From Akebia trifoliata (Eukaryota > Streptophyta > Magnoliopsida > Ranunculales > Lardizabalaceae): a stretch of DNA of 64,000 nucleotides. Both the position numbers and the translations under genes were made by a program. Positions 10,392 to 21,275 of the stretch are shown piece after piece. The notes below the pieces were generated by a model. The model worked only from the letters and a program-made list of their open reading frames with translations, made no database searches and was not told the origin of the DNA. The DNA is taken from positions 108,382 to 172,381 of the forward strand of contig JADQWC010000055.1 in NCBI GenBank assembly GCA_017979445.1, written 5' to 3'. Within the stretch, counting starts at the first letter, position 1. Every line of letters starts with the position of its first letter.

Positions 10392-12670
10392 CTATAGACT
10401 CGATGAACTAACCTGACTCAATAGGAAAGAGTAGACTCAATCTAAGGAAGACATGACCTTGCTGGAAAAAAAGACTCGAGCTAACCCAATGACTCATGAA
10501 AACTCAAGACAAGTATCCACACGAGTTTGATTAGGACTGAGGACTGAGATATTACTTACAACCGGTAGGATTGAAGCACTATAATCTTCAAAGAATAACT
10601 GAACGATGTTGAGAAATTTTGAGGTCATTTCTAACTGTTGACTTGATATTGACGTATACTCTAACTGACCGGATTTACAACCCTAGCTAGACGATAGACG
10701 ATTGAGCTTAGATACAATGATAATCCTTAAAACCTCTTTGAAGGTGAATTTAACCAATTTCAGTGTCACCCCCTTGATAACATTTTTAATGAACCTTGAG
10801 ATTTTATAGAATTTTGTACACCAATCCGTTAAACAATTCATCCATTCAATGATTATTCAGAAGAAAAATAATTTTATTGCACTCTTGAAAATAATGTTTT
10901 TATTGAATAACAATTTTCACAATACTGATTATTTTTTGCAATCATTTTCTTTTTAGAAAAACATATTTTGATAATTTTATAAGGTTCATGCAAAAAATAG
11001 ATTTTTGGTAAAAAACATATCTCAAAAAAATTTCATGCAAACATAGATCTTTTGTAAATCATTTTCTTTTCTTTTGGAAAATATTTTCTTCTGAAAAATA
11101 TTTTTTTCTGAAAAATAGTTTTTTATTTGGAAATCATTTTCTCTTGGAAAATCTTGTTCTTATGAAAAATATTTTTTGGAAAACGTTTTTTCTTAGAAAA
11201 TATTTTTTCTAGAGAATAACATTTTTTTCTAGAAAACACTTCTTTTGGAAAACATTTTTTTTCTTGGAAATATTTTGCCTTTGTAAACTATTTTTCTTCT
11301 TTGAAAATTTGATTTCTATTTCGATTTAAATGGCCCGGTCCATCAGGACTATTGGATCGGGATGGACTGGGTCATTATTATAAAAGAATGGATTCTTTAT
11401 TGGGTCGGTGCACCCATTTTGATTTTCAAAAATAATATTTTGATCCTTGAGGACAATCATACACTCTGATCTCACCCTTCACATCACTCACATACATTCA
11501 TCAATCAACGGACTCCATTCAATAAACAACCCGGGAACATCCACGATAAGTTCGAGTTGTGACCTATTGGGAAGATTTCTAGACTCTAAGCTTAGTACGT
11601 GCAATGCATTTTCATCTCGCCACCCTTGCCCAAGCACACCTATATACCTTTCAATACGTGGTGACTTGGTTTGATATACCTTATAGGTGATAATCTAAAA
11701 CATCAATTCACTTCTCTGAAGCCAAAAACAGCCAGTTTGATCTCCAGTTGAGAGGTGGCGCACAATGCTGAGCAAGGGCCCACTTAAATACCTCTCGTCT
11801 AAAATAGACGTAGTCTATCCCCCTCGTACAGTAGGGTACAGCGGGGCAAGATCTGCTTAGGCACCGGTTTTGACCAAGAAGTGCAATTGATACACTTAGA
11901 TTATCTTTTATACCTACGGGTACGAATCAAGGGTTGTAGCTTTCATAAATGGTTTGGCATCCCACGAGGGGACCGACCACGTACTAGTACTACGTTGGCA
12001 ATCGGGATATGTGACTGTGTGGCTCACAATAGGTCAAAGGCTCAGGTCGCTCCAGCCTGGGTGCATCAATATACCTCTCAGAATCACCTGATCAGACGGT
12101 ATTGATGCCCCCAGTTTGATATACCCTAAGGTACGTGACTGGAGTTGTGGTTTTCATGAATGACGTCGCATCTCCGAAGAGACCGGGCCACGCACTAGTG
12201 CCACGTTGGCTATATGGGACGTGTAAGTGGGTAAAACAGTAAACGTGCTTGTGGTGTGTGCAAAATAGGGTGGGGTGTGCCCGGGGCCTTTTTCAAACAC
12301 ATGGGCCCATAGGCCAAATTATGTCATCACATATGGATATCAAATGAATATTAATCAAGAAAATAATCCAAAACCCATCACATCAAAATTAAGATGAAAT
12401 CAAACCCATCACAAATATATCTGTCAAGATCATGGCAAATCAATTAATGAGCATGACATATAATAATTGATCAAACAAACATTGCAATAGGCATAATTTT
12501 TAAGGTCCAATCAATGATCACTTTTGGGTGATCCAAAATAAATCGAGATTCCAATAGGTGTTACATTGATGATAGAATGACAATGGTTGAGATGAGCTCA
12601 CTCTCAAGAACATTAATTGTGCCAACATTAGATAAATTCAGATTTTCTGTGAATTAGGAAAATACAATCT
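10392..12670 (-). other. Inner element long leader, part 1, with degenerate subrepeats
   Basis: No gene is seen. At 10850-11320 there is a T-rich degenerate repeat built of GGAAAATATTTTTT-like units, shared with 16550-16890. At 11890-12000 and 12115-12215 two related blocks recur (TTGGCATCCCACGAGGGGACCG and its diverged form ending CTAGTGCCACGTTGGC). Long leaders between primer site and first coding domain are known in Tat/Ogre elements. Confidence 0.55.
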
Positions 12671-13245
12671 GAACTTGCATCGATGATATCTAAAGCTCCC
12701 GATAACGAAATCGAGTGAACTCAAGTTCTAAATTAATCTACTCGATGAGATCTACATTTTATTAATAGGTGTCTAGACTTAGTTCTCACCATAATGTTCT
12801 GTAAAAACGTTTTAACGTTGCTGTCCCAACCTTCATTCAGAAACAATTCTAGATTTACAGATTGAACTTGCATCGATGATATCTAAGGCTTCTGATAACG
12901 AAATTGAGTGAACTCAAGTTCTAAATTAATCTACTCGATGAGATCTACGTTTTATTAAAGGTTCCCAGACTTAATTCTCACTAGAATATTCTCTAAAAAT
13001 GTTTTAACGTTGCTGTCCCAACTTTTATTCAGAAATAATTTCAGATTTACAGATTGAACTTGCATCAATGATATCTAAGGCTTCCGATAACGAAATTGAG
13101 TGAACTCAGATTCTAAATTAATCTACTCGACGAGATCTATGTTTTATTAAAAGGCTCCCAGACTTAATTCTCACTAGAATATTCTCTAAAAATGTTTTAA
13201 TATTTCTGTCCAACCTTCATTATTCCATCATTTTCATAGGTCAAT
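12671..13245 (-). repeat. Tandem triplication, 192-193-bp unit
   Basis: Three units start with GAACTTGCATCRATGATATC at 12671, 12864 and 13056. Each continues through CGATAACGAAAT, CTACTCGAYGAGATCTA and TCTCACYATAATRTTCT. Divergence between units is modest, so amplification is fairly recent. The outer copy has no such triplication at the matching place. Confidence 0.85.
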
Positions 13246-13451
13246 TTGAATCTTTCATTATTTAGGGGTCATCAAAAAGTGATCCTTAATTGGAGAAAAA
13301 AAAATGCAATACCCAAAATCATCTACAATCAAGATAAAAAATAAATAAATAGAAAAAATAAATAAAATAAATCCAACTAAATAATAAAAAAAACTAGGTC
13401 ATCTTGGCAATGCTCCCATACTTGGGGTTTTTCAAGTTTGATCCTCAATAG

Positions 13452-13469
13452 TCCCCAGCAGAGTCGCCA
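13452..13469 (-). promoter_or_regulatory. Primer binding site of inner element
   Basis: On the minus strand, one base after the 5' LTR end (TTTCA), the sequence is TGGCGACTCTGCTGGGGA. It begins with TGG and so pairs with a tRNA 3' CCA end. The type resembles primer sites of Tat/Ogre elements, for which a tRNA-Arg primer has been proposed; the exact tRNA is not proven here. Confidence 0.75.
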
Positions 13470-13470
13470 C

Positions 13471-15241
13471 TGAAAGCGCCCTCGATCCGCGGTGTACGCA
13501 GATCCGCTTTTGACCCTTGAGGTTTGAGAGTCGCCACCTAGTTATTATGGTCTAGGAACCAAACTAACTCTAAAACGGATAAACACTAATCTACCACAGA
13601 AAATCTGAATCCGGGGATCATGTTACGGGGTTGGAAGGTGTTAGGCACTAACCCCGCCCGGCCAATGCCGGTCTCTACTTATTCCAAGTATAACTACATC
13701 GCTAATGACAAAATCTAGATTAAAAAATAATGAAAAACCTTACCTTCGATCTGCAAAAGTACTATTCCCTCAGATCTGGTGAAAATAGCTCCTTGTACCG
13801 TACTCCTTACTTTGTTCTGTCTCCGGATCTGATTTCTGATCTCCGAGGCAAGGTATCTCCTTCTTGGATCTGGATGCTTTGAATTTGTTGTGGATTTTTG
13901 AGGTGTTTTTGAAAGGTTTCTAGGTGTTTTTTAGGCTAAAATCGGATTAGGGGTGTTAGGGAAGGAGTTGGGGCTCCAAAATTAGGGTTTTGAGGAGGTT
14001 GTGGAGGCTTCTTCACCTACTTTTTCTAAGGTTTTTTCTTTGATACGAAAATAGGGTGTGGAGGCTCTTATTTATAAAGTTTTTTAGAAGCATTAGGGTT
14101 TGATTAGGATTTCTTTTAGGGTTTCAATTAGGGTTTTGACTTAGTCTTTAAGGTTTTAATTTAGGGTTTTGACTTTAGTCTTATGAGATTGATTTGATTA
14201 GTTTAGATTAGGGTTTTGATTTAGGGTTTTGACCTTAGTCTTATGAGATTGACTTGATTAGATTAGGGTTTTGATTTAGGGTTTTGACCTTAGTCTTATG
14301 AGATTGACTCGATTAGTTTAGATTAGGGTTTTGATTTAGGGTTTTAACTTTAGTCTTATGAGATTGACTTTAATACTTGACTCTAGTCTTACTTAATTGA
14401 CTTTAATTTTGATTTTGGTCTTATTTGATTGACTTTAGTATCTTGACTTTAGTCTTGCTTGGTTGACTTTAAATTTTTGGAGAACCCCCCTCTATTATAT
14501 CTTTGATTCTTTGGACCCCCAAATGGAAGGGTCCTTGCGAACCATCAACAATTTTTCTTGAAAGTCTGATTGATCAATTTTTTTATTTAAATTTTATAAT
14601 TAATTTTATTAATGTTTCACTTTACATTATTTAATGATTTATTTATTAATTTCAAAATTTTTAATTACTAAAATTGTAAAATTATCATTTTGCCCTCGGA
14701 GAGGATTTTTTACGTTTTAAGTCGTTTTTCAATGTTCCAGGATGTTTTGGCATCAGTTTTTCGTAATGAATTCAATGGGAATGTTGGTTTTTGTCATTTA
14801 TGAAGTTTTTTTTGTATGAAATGGTCGTGAACTTTATGAGGGGTATTTTCGTAATTTTATCAAATTTTGTGAAAATTGGCGAAGTCGTTTACTTGGTTTC
14901 GATTTGTTGTTTTATGTGTTTGAGTGGGTTTTCCTAAGCGTAATGCAGGCTCTAGGGCTGTTTTGATGTTAGGGGTATTTTGATAATTTAATCATTTTTA
15001 GTGATTTTTATCGTGAAGCTTCTTTTTGGTTTGCAAGATGATGATTTCTATGTTTCTAGGGTCATATTTACCTAGTGTAGCGTGGTTTCTAAGTTTTGTC
15101 AGTTCGAGATACCTCATCCGGATTTCTGAAACATATCTGGTAACAAAATAAAGCATTGGAATAGACATCCATCATTGGGAACCTTTGCGATCGGGTTGAC
15201 AACTTGATTAATCAGGCGGATGCAAAAATGGGGTGTCTACA
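13471..15241 (-). repeat. Inner element 5' LTR
   Basis: 1771 bp, nearly collinear with 4767-6525. Differences include an extra segment near 14105-14125 and scattered substitutions. On the minus strand it begins TGTAGACACCCC and ends GGGCGCTTTCA. Confidence 0.92.
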
Positions 15242-15246
15242 ACATT

Positions 15247-15780
15247 GTATAGGGCTTTAACTCGTTTTCTTCGATCAAATTTAATTCTTCATACTGCTGA
15301 CGAATCCAATATGTTTCTAACAAATGATTTTCCAACATGACCCTGAGAAACGAAATTTCTATTTCAACTGGCAAGACTGTTTCCATGCCATACACAAAGG
15401 AGTAGGGAGTAGCTCCAGTAGAGGATCGAATTGAAGTTCGATATGTCCATAGCGTGAATGATAATTTTTCTGACCAATCTTGATGTGATTGACACATTTT
15501 CCTGATGATAGTCTTGAGAATCTTAATAACTGCTTCAACCGTTCCATTGATCTGATGACAGTAGGGGGATGATTTGTGCTTCCGGATCTTCAACTTTAAA
15601 CATAGAGTAATGATTTATGCTTTGAAGTACGACCCATTATCAGAGATCAGTTCAAAAGGTACCCCCATATCGACTGATAATATGTGATTTGAAACTCAAG
15701 ATGTAGTAAGGATAGTGCTGATACATTTTATAACATCTTCTTTGATTCCATCGATATAGACGAGTATCTATTCCGTGTTG
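15247..15780 (-). pseudogene. Ty3/Gypsy integrase core remnant (outer copy)
   Basis: Same region as 9532-10075, cut at its 3' end by insertion of the inner element. HQINGTVEAVIK and LSFTLWTYRTS are readable. The Pro of the SPYHPQ motif is not kept here (SPYCHQ). The same in-frame stops as in the inner copy are present before the KSSPY segment and before the IDGIKEDV segment. Confidence 0.85.
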
Positions 15781-17814
15781 AACAATACCCAAGCTTGTAC
15801 CTAACATACCCTCATATGATCACACGAACAAGTCTTTTGAAATTTCTGAGTAAATTCATTATCCCCTCATGTTCCTTTAGGGATAAGATGGTTTTTATTT
15901 GAATCTCTTTAAGAATTATTTTTTGTTTCAAGGTCAAAGACCTTTCCTTTCTCGATTAAGGGTTGAGCCCGACTCTTATCTTCTTGGTCAGAAATGAAAT
16001 CTATCAAATTATTAGTTAATTCGTTAATGCGCTCGAGTTATTCAAAAATTTCCTTTATCCGATCAATTTCAGATGGGACAACAGACACCTCTATAGACTC
16101 GATGAACTAACTTGACTCAATAGGAAAGAGTAGACTCAATCTAAGGAAGACATGACCTTGCTGGAAAAAGGGACTCGAGCTAACCCAAATGACTCATGAA
16201 AACTCAAGATAAGTACTCACAGAAGTTTGATTAGGACTGAGGACTGAGATATTGCTTATAACCGGTAGGATTGAAGCACTATGATTTTTAAAGAACAACT
16301 GGACGATGTTGAGGTCATTTCTGACTGTTGATTTGGTATTGACGTTTACTCTAACTGACCGGATTTACAACCCTAGCTAAACGATGGACGATTGAACTTA
16401 GACACAATGATAACCCTTAAACCTCTTTGAATGTGAATTTAACCAATTTCAGTGTCACCCCCTTGATAACATTTTAAATGAACCCTGAGATTTTATCAAA
16501 TTTGTGCACCAATCCATTAAACAATTCATTAATGTAATGATTATTTACAAAAATAATTTTATTGCACTCTTGAAAAATATTGACAAATAATGTTTTCATT
16601 GAATAACAACTTCCACAAATATATTTCAATAATTTTTTCATGCAAAAATAGATTTTTTGTAAACCATTTTTTTCTGAATTTTCTTTTCTTTTGAAAAACA
16701 TTTTTTCTCTGAAAAATAGTTTTTTATTTGGAAAGCATTTTCTCTTGGAAAATCTTGTTGTTATGGAAAATATTTTTTGGAAAACGTTTTTTCTTAGAAA
16801 ACATTTTTTATAAAGAATAACACTTTTTCTAGAAAACATTTATTTTGGAAAATACTTTCCCTTTGTAAACTATTTTTCTTCTTTGAAAATTTGATTTTTA
16901 TTTCGATTTAAATGGCCCGGTCCATCAGGATTGTTGGATCGAGTTGGGCTGGGTCATTTGCAAGAGATGGATTTTTTATTGGGTCGGTGCACCCATTTTA
17001 ATTTTCGAAACAAAATTTTTTATCCTTGAGGACAATCATACATTCCTTATCTCATCATTCACATGCATTCTGATCTCATCATTCACATCATTCACCTACA
17101 TTCATCAATCAAAATGTTCTATTCAATAAACAACCCGGGAACACCCCCGATAAGTTCGAGTCGTGACCTACAGGGAAGGTTTCTAGACTCTAAGCTTACT
17201 ACGTGCAATGCATTTTTATCTGACCACCCTTGCCCAAGCACACCTATATACCTTTCGATACGTGGTGACTTGGTTTGATATACCGTATAAGTGATAATCT
17301 AAAACCTCAACTCATTTCTCTGAAGCCAAAAACAGCCAGTTCGATCTCCAGTTGAGAGGTGGCGCACAATGCTGAGCAAGGGCTCACTTAAATAACTCTC
17401 GTCTAGAATAGACGTAGTCTATCCCCCTCGAACAATAGGGTACAGCGGGGCAAGATCTTGCTTAAGCACCGATTTTGACCAAGAAGTGCAATTGATATAC
17501 TTAGATTATCTTTTACACCTATGGGTACGAGTCAAAAGTTGTAGCTTTCATAAATGGTTTGGCATCCCACGAGGGGACCGACCACGTACTAGTACTACGT
17601 TAGCAATCGGGACATGTGACTGTGTGGCTCACAATAGGCCAAAGGCTCAGGTCGCTCCAGCCTGGGTGCATCAATATATCTCTCAGAATCACCTGATCAG
17701 ACGGTATTGATGCCCCAGTTTGATATACCCTAAGGTACGTGACTGGAGTTGTGGTTTTCATGAATGACGTCTAATCTCCGAAGAGACCGGGCCACGCACT
17801 AGTGCCACGTTGGC
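15781..17814 (-). other. Outer element leader, part 1
   Basis: Collinear with about 10080-12215 of the inner copy, including the T-rich degenerate repeats (16550-16890) and the block with TTGGCATCCCACGAGGGG. It contains a broken version of the frame at 10116-10391. No intact gene. Lys/Phe-rich open frames here are artefacts of T-rich sequence. Confidence 0.55.
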
Positions 17815-17819
17815 TGTAA

Positions 17820-18400
17820 AATTAAAAAGTAAAATTAAATCGAATTGATCAACCAATCAAAATTAAATTAAAATTGAATCAACCAAATTAAATTTTAAAA
17901 TCAAATTGAAATACAAAATTAAAATTTAAACATCAAATTTAAATATCAAATTAAAGTATCGAAAAAAATCAATCGAAATTCAATTTAAAATCAAATTGAA
18001 AATCAAATTGAAAATCATTCGAATAAATCAAATCGATCAACCAATCAAAATCAAATTAAAATTGAATCAACCATTTTAAAATCAAATTGAAATTCAAAAT
18101 CAAATTAAAAAAAAAATCATAATTATAATCAAATAAAAGTCAAATTAAAATTCAATTGATTAAGTAAAGTGAAAATTAAAATCCATCAAACTTTTAAATC
18201 AAAATCTAATCCATCGATTAACATTGAAATTAAAATCCAATCGACTAATTAAAATCAATCAACCAAATTCAAGACTAAAATCGATCAATTGAATTTAAAA
18301 TTACATCAATCAACCAAAAAAAAAAAAATCCACTCGATCAAATTGAAATCCAAATTCGATTGGATTAAAATCGAGTTCCAACCGACCAATCAATTTAATG
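17820..18400. repeat. A-rich degenerate repeat (AAATTAAAATCAAATTGAA type)
   Basis: Low-complexity stretch of AAATTAAAAT, CAAATTGAAA and AATCAACCAA words, several hundred bases long, with no clear single period. It lies at the start of the probable plus-strand LTR. Confidence 0.7.
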
Positions 18401-19238
18401 GTCTATGAGAGATTATTAAGGTGAGTAGCGTAGGATCACCACCCCCCATTCTCTAAAAATAAATAATAATAAAAAAAGAGAAAGAAAATACGTGAACACA
18501 CATTTTCTTCTCCAACTTCTCATAACTATCCATGTCCTCCATCTCCCTCTCTCCAATTTCTTATAATTACTCATGTCCTCCACCATCACTTTCATTTCTC
18601 CCTCTCTCATGTTTGATGGGAGAACCACCATAAAAGAGGATCAAAAGAACCATTAAAGGGCAGAAAAAATGTTTTTGAGGCCACCCTCTAAAAAAAATAG
18701 CAACATTTTTTTCACCATTAAACCTACAACTTTCTTCTTCCTTTTAAAATAAAAAAATAAAAAAAAGTCACACCTTCTTCTCCATTAACATCCTCAACTC
18801 CTCTCTCCCTCTCTTTTTACCATTAAAAAAAAAAACAATCATAGCCTCACCTCCGTTAACGTCTTCTTCATTACCCTCAAAGAAAAAAAATTGATTTTGG
18901 AGAAAGATTTACACATCAAACTTGTAAGATCACGATACTACTCATAAGTTATTTCGAGTTTTTGTTGAAGGAATCCAAGCATCTGAAATCATTCGGCAAA
19001 GATAATTTTTTTTTTTACTTTATTTATTTCATTTATTTATTCTTGACTTCATAATTTTTTATGTATCCGAATGGATTCGTCGATTTTTTAGGTGTACGTG
19101 GCACTAATGGCAATTTTTTTAATTTTCTGAAATATGATGGATCAAACAATTGATTATTAATATTATTGGATCGATTTTCTCATTTTGTAATATTAATTGA
19201 TCAATTTGTTGATTTTGCGAAATGTATAGACAAATTCA
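18401..19238. other. Unassigned part of the probable plus-strand LTR
   Basis: CT-rich and A-rich tracts (18480-18850) and then AT-rich sequence. A small minus-strand frame (18416-18631) shows no domain. Nothing else is recognised. Confidence 0.4.
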
Positions 19239-20400
19239 TTAAGTTTGGCGCACGTGACGATTTTGAAAAATCAAAATTTTCTTAATCAAAATTGTTGAGT
19301 TGACTCATGATTGTCTGTACATTAGAAATTTGAATTGATTTGTTTTCTATAAAAATGGATATGTGAGTTAATTTAATGATTTTGGCGCATGTGGTGATGA
19401 TGAAAAATCAAAATTTTCTTGATCAAAATTGTTGAATTGACTCATTGATTGTGGGCACATTAGAAATTTAAATCGATTTATTTTTTTTTAAATGGATATG
19501 TGAGTTAATTCAATGATTTTACCGCACGTGGCGATTTCGAAAAATCAAAATTTCCTTGATAAAATTATTGAGTCTACTCACGGATTTTGGGCACATTAGA
19601 TATTTTAATCGATTTATTTTCTATAAAATGGATATGTGAGTTAATTTAATGATTTTGACACACGTGACGATTTTAGAAAATCAAAATTTCTTTGATCAAA
19701 ATTATTGAGTCTACTTATTGATTTTGGGTACATTAGAAATTTGAATCGATTTTTGTTTCCTATAAAATTGATATGTGAGTTAATTCAATGATTTTGACGC
19801 ACGTGACGATTTTGAAAAATCAAAATTTTCTTAATCAAAATTATTGAGTTGACTTACTGATTTTGGTTACATTAGAAATTTGAATCGATTTTTTCTCTAT
19901 AAAATGGATATGTGAGCTAACTTACTGATTTTGTATATATTGAAAATTTAAAATCGATGTTTTCTATGAAATTGGCGCATGAGTCAACTCACTGATTTTT
20001 TTGTGTGCATTGAAAATTCCAAATTGAGATTTTCTACAAAATCAGGCATGCGAGTCAACTCATTGATTTTAACACACGTGGCATTTCAAAAATCGAGTTT
20101 TTTTTTTTATTAAAAATTTGTGAGTCGATTCACTGATTTTAATATACATGGCATTTCAAAAAATCAAGATTTCTTTTATTAAAAAACATGTGTAAATTGA
20201 CTCATTGATTTTAGGATGCACGTGGCGATTCTGAAATCAAATTTCTTTGATAAAATGTCGTCACGTGGCAATTCAAACAATCAAATTTCTTTAATTAAAT
20301 GTCGTCAATGAGCCAATTCAAAATTTCTTTAATAAAATGTCATCAATGAGACAATTCACTAATGTTGTATACGTGGCATTAAGAATTGATTTCATACTAT
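19239..20400. repeat. 137-bp tandem repeat, 5 clear and several decayed units
   Basis: Units near 19239, 19376, 19512, 19649 and 19789 share GATTTTGRCGCACGTGACGA, AAAATCAAAATTTTCTT, ATTAGAAATTTGAATCGATT and GGATATGTGAGTTAATT, with spacing of 136-140 bp. Further right the units shorten and decay, but CACGTGGC and TCAAAATTTC words continue to about 20400. Most units hold a CACGTG-like core (G-box-like), which could be coincidental. Confidence 0.85.
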
Positions 20401-20844
20401 TCAAAATGTGATCGAATTGATCCATTAATATTTGGTGTCACGTAAGCCTTATTAAATCGTGAGATTCTTTTTATGCGAAATTCGAGAATTTATGTAATTA
20501 TCTTAACCATAAGATTCGTTTGGCAGACCAGATATAAACTGATGATGATCATTGAACCATGGTCTTGACCCTAGTCTTATCCCATTGACCATAGGTTAGT
20601 TTTGGATCATAGTAGAGATCGATCATCTCAATCGGACGGGTTCGGTGCCTAACACCTTTCGAAACCTGTAACCTGACCCCTTATCCATCTCTCTGATCCG
20701 TGGACCGACCCATATCCATTTGGAGTTAATCTTGGTTCTTAGACCTAAACTAGGTGGCGACTCCCTATTCTTTTAAAATTCCCGAGATACGTAGATCGGA
20801 CCCCTATCCGTTATTTAGCGGACGGTAGGGTCGAGGCGATTTCA

Positions 20845-21275
20845 AAAGGCACTCTTAAATCACCTCTTTTTTAGAATAGACGTAGTTTATCCTCCTAGTA
20901 CCGTAGTACGTTGGAGCAGGATCTCGCTTAGGCACTGGTTTTGACCAAGAAGTGCAATTAATGTACTTATATTATCTTTGATATACCTATGGGTACGAGT
21001 CAAGAGTTGTAGCTTTCATAAATGGTTTGGCATCCCACGAGGGGATCGACCACGTACTAGTACTACGTTGGCAACGGGACATGTGACTGTGCGGCTTACA
21101 ATAGGTCAAAGGTTAAGGTCGCCCCAGCTTAGGTGTATCGATATACCTTTCAGAATCACCTGATCAGACGGTACTGATGCCTCAGTTTGATATACCCTAA
21201 GGTACATGACTGGAGTTGTGGTTTTCATGAATGACGTCGTATCTCCGAAGAGACCAGGCCACGCACTAGTGTCAA
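20845..21275. repeat. Second copy of a 430-bp leader block (first copy 17385-17814)
   Basis: TAGAATAGACGTAGT, TTTTGACCAAGAAGTGCAAT, ATAAATGGTTTGGCATCCCA and CACGCACTAGTG occur in the same order in both blocks, which flank the probable plus-strand LTR. The inner copy has one block (about 11780-12215). Either the leader was duplicated before the LTR arrived, or recombination produced both. Confidence 0.8.

Larger units (their letters stand above)
4767..15241 (-). mobile_element. Inner (younger) complete Ty3/Gypsy LTR element, Tat/Ogre-like, non-autonomous
   Basis: Two LTRs (4767-6525 and 13471-15241) bound an internal region of about 6.9 kb, and a 5-bp target duplication flanks the whole. On the minus strand the order is 5' LTR, primer site (13452-13469), long leader, small conserved frame (10116-10391), integrase remnant (9532-10075), hairpin repeats, 34-bp minisatellite and 3' LTR. 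Protease, RT and RNase H are absent. By eye the two LTRs differ by only a few percent, so insertion is younger than the host element. It landed inside the integrase remnant of a relative. Confidence 0.9.
17815..20844 (+). repeat. Probable solo LTR of a related Tat-type element, opposite orientation
   Basis: The last 220 bp (20630-20844) read on the plus strand like the end of the local family LTR read on its own strand: GGTGCCTAACACCTTTC, then GGTTCTTAGACCTAAACTAG, then GGTGGCGACTCCC, then GTCGAGGCGATTTCA. The element would start TGTAAAATTAAAAAG at 17815 and end TTTCA at 20844, giving a TG...CA LTR of about 3.0 kb. No primer site follows it, so it would be solo or recombinant. It is absent from the inner copy. 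The exact left edge and any target duplication are unproven. Confidence 0.5.

Noticed and set aside
16474..16839. 121-codon Lys/Phe-rich frame
   Set aside because: Product of a T-rich degenerate repeat that is also in the inner copy, where the frame is not open.
18416..18631. 71-codon minus-strand frame
   Set aside because: Lies in low-complexity CT-rich sequence of the probable LTR and has no motif.
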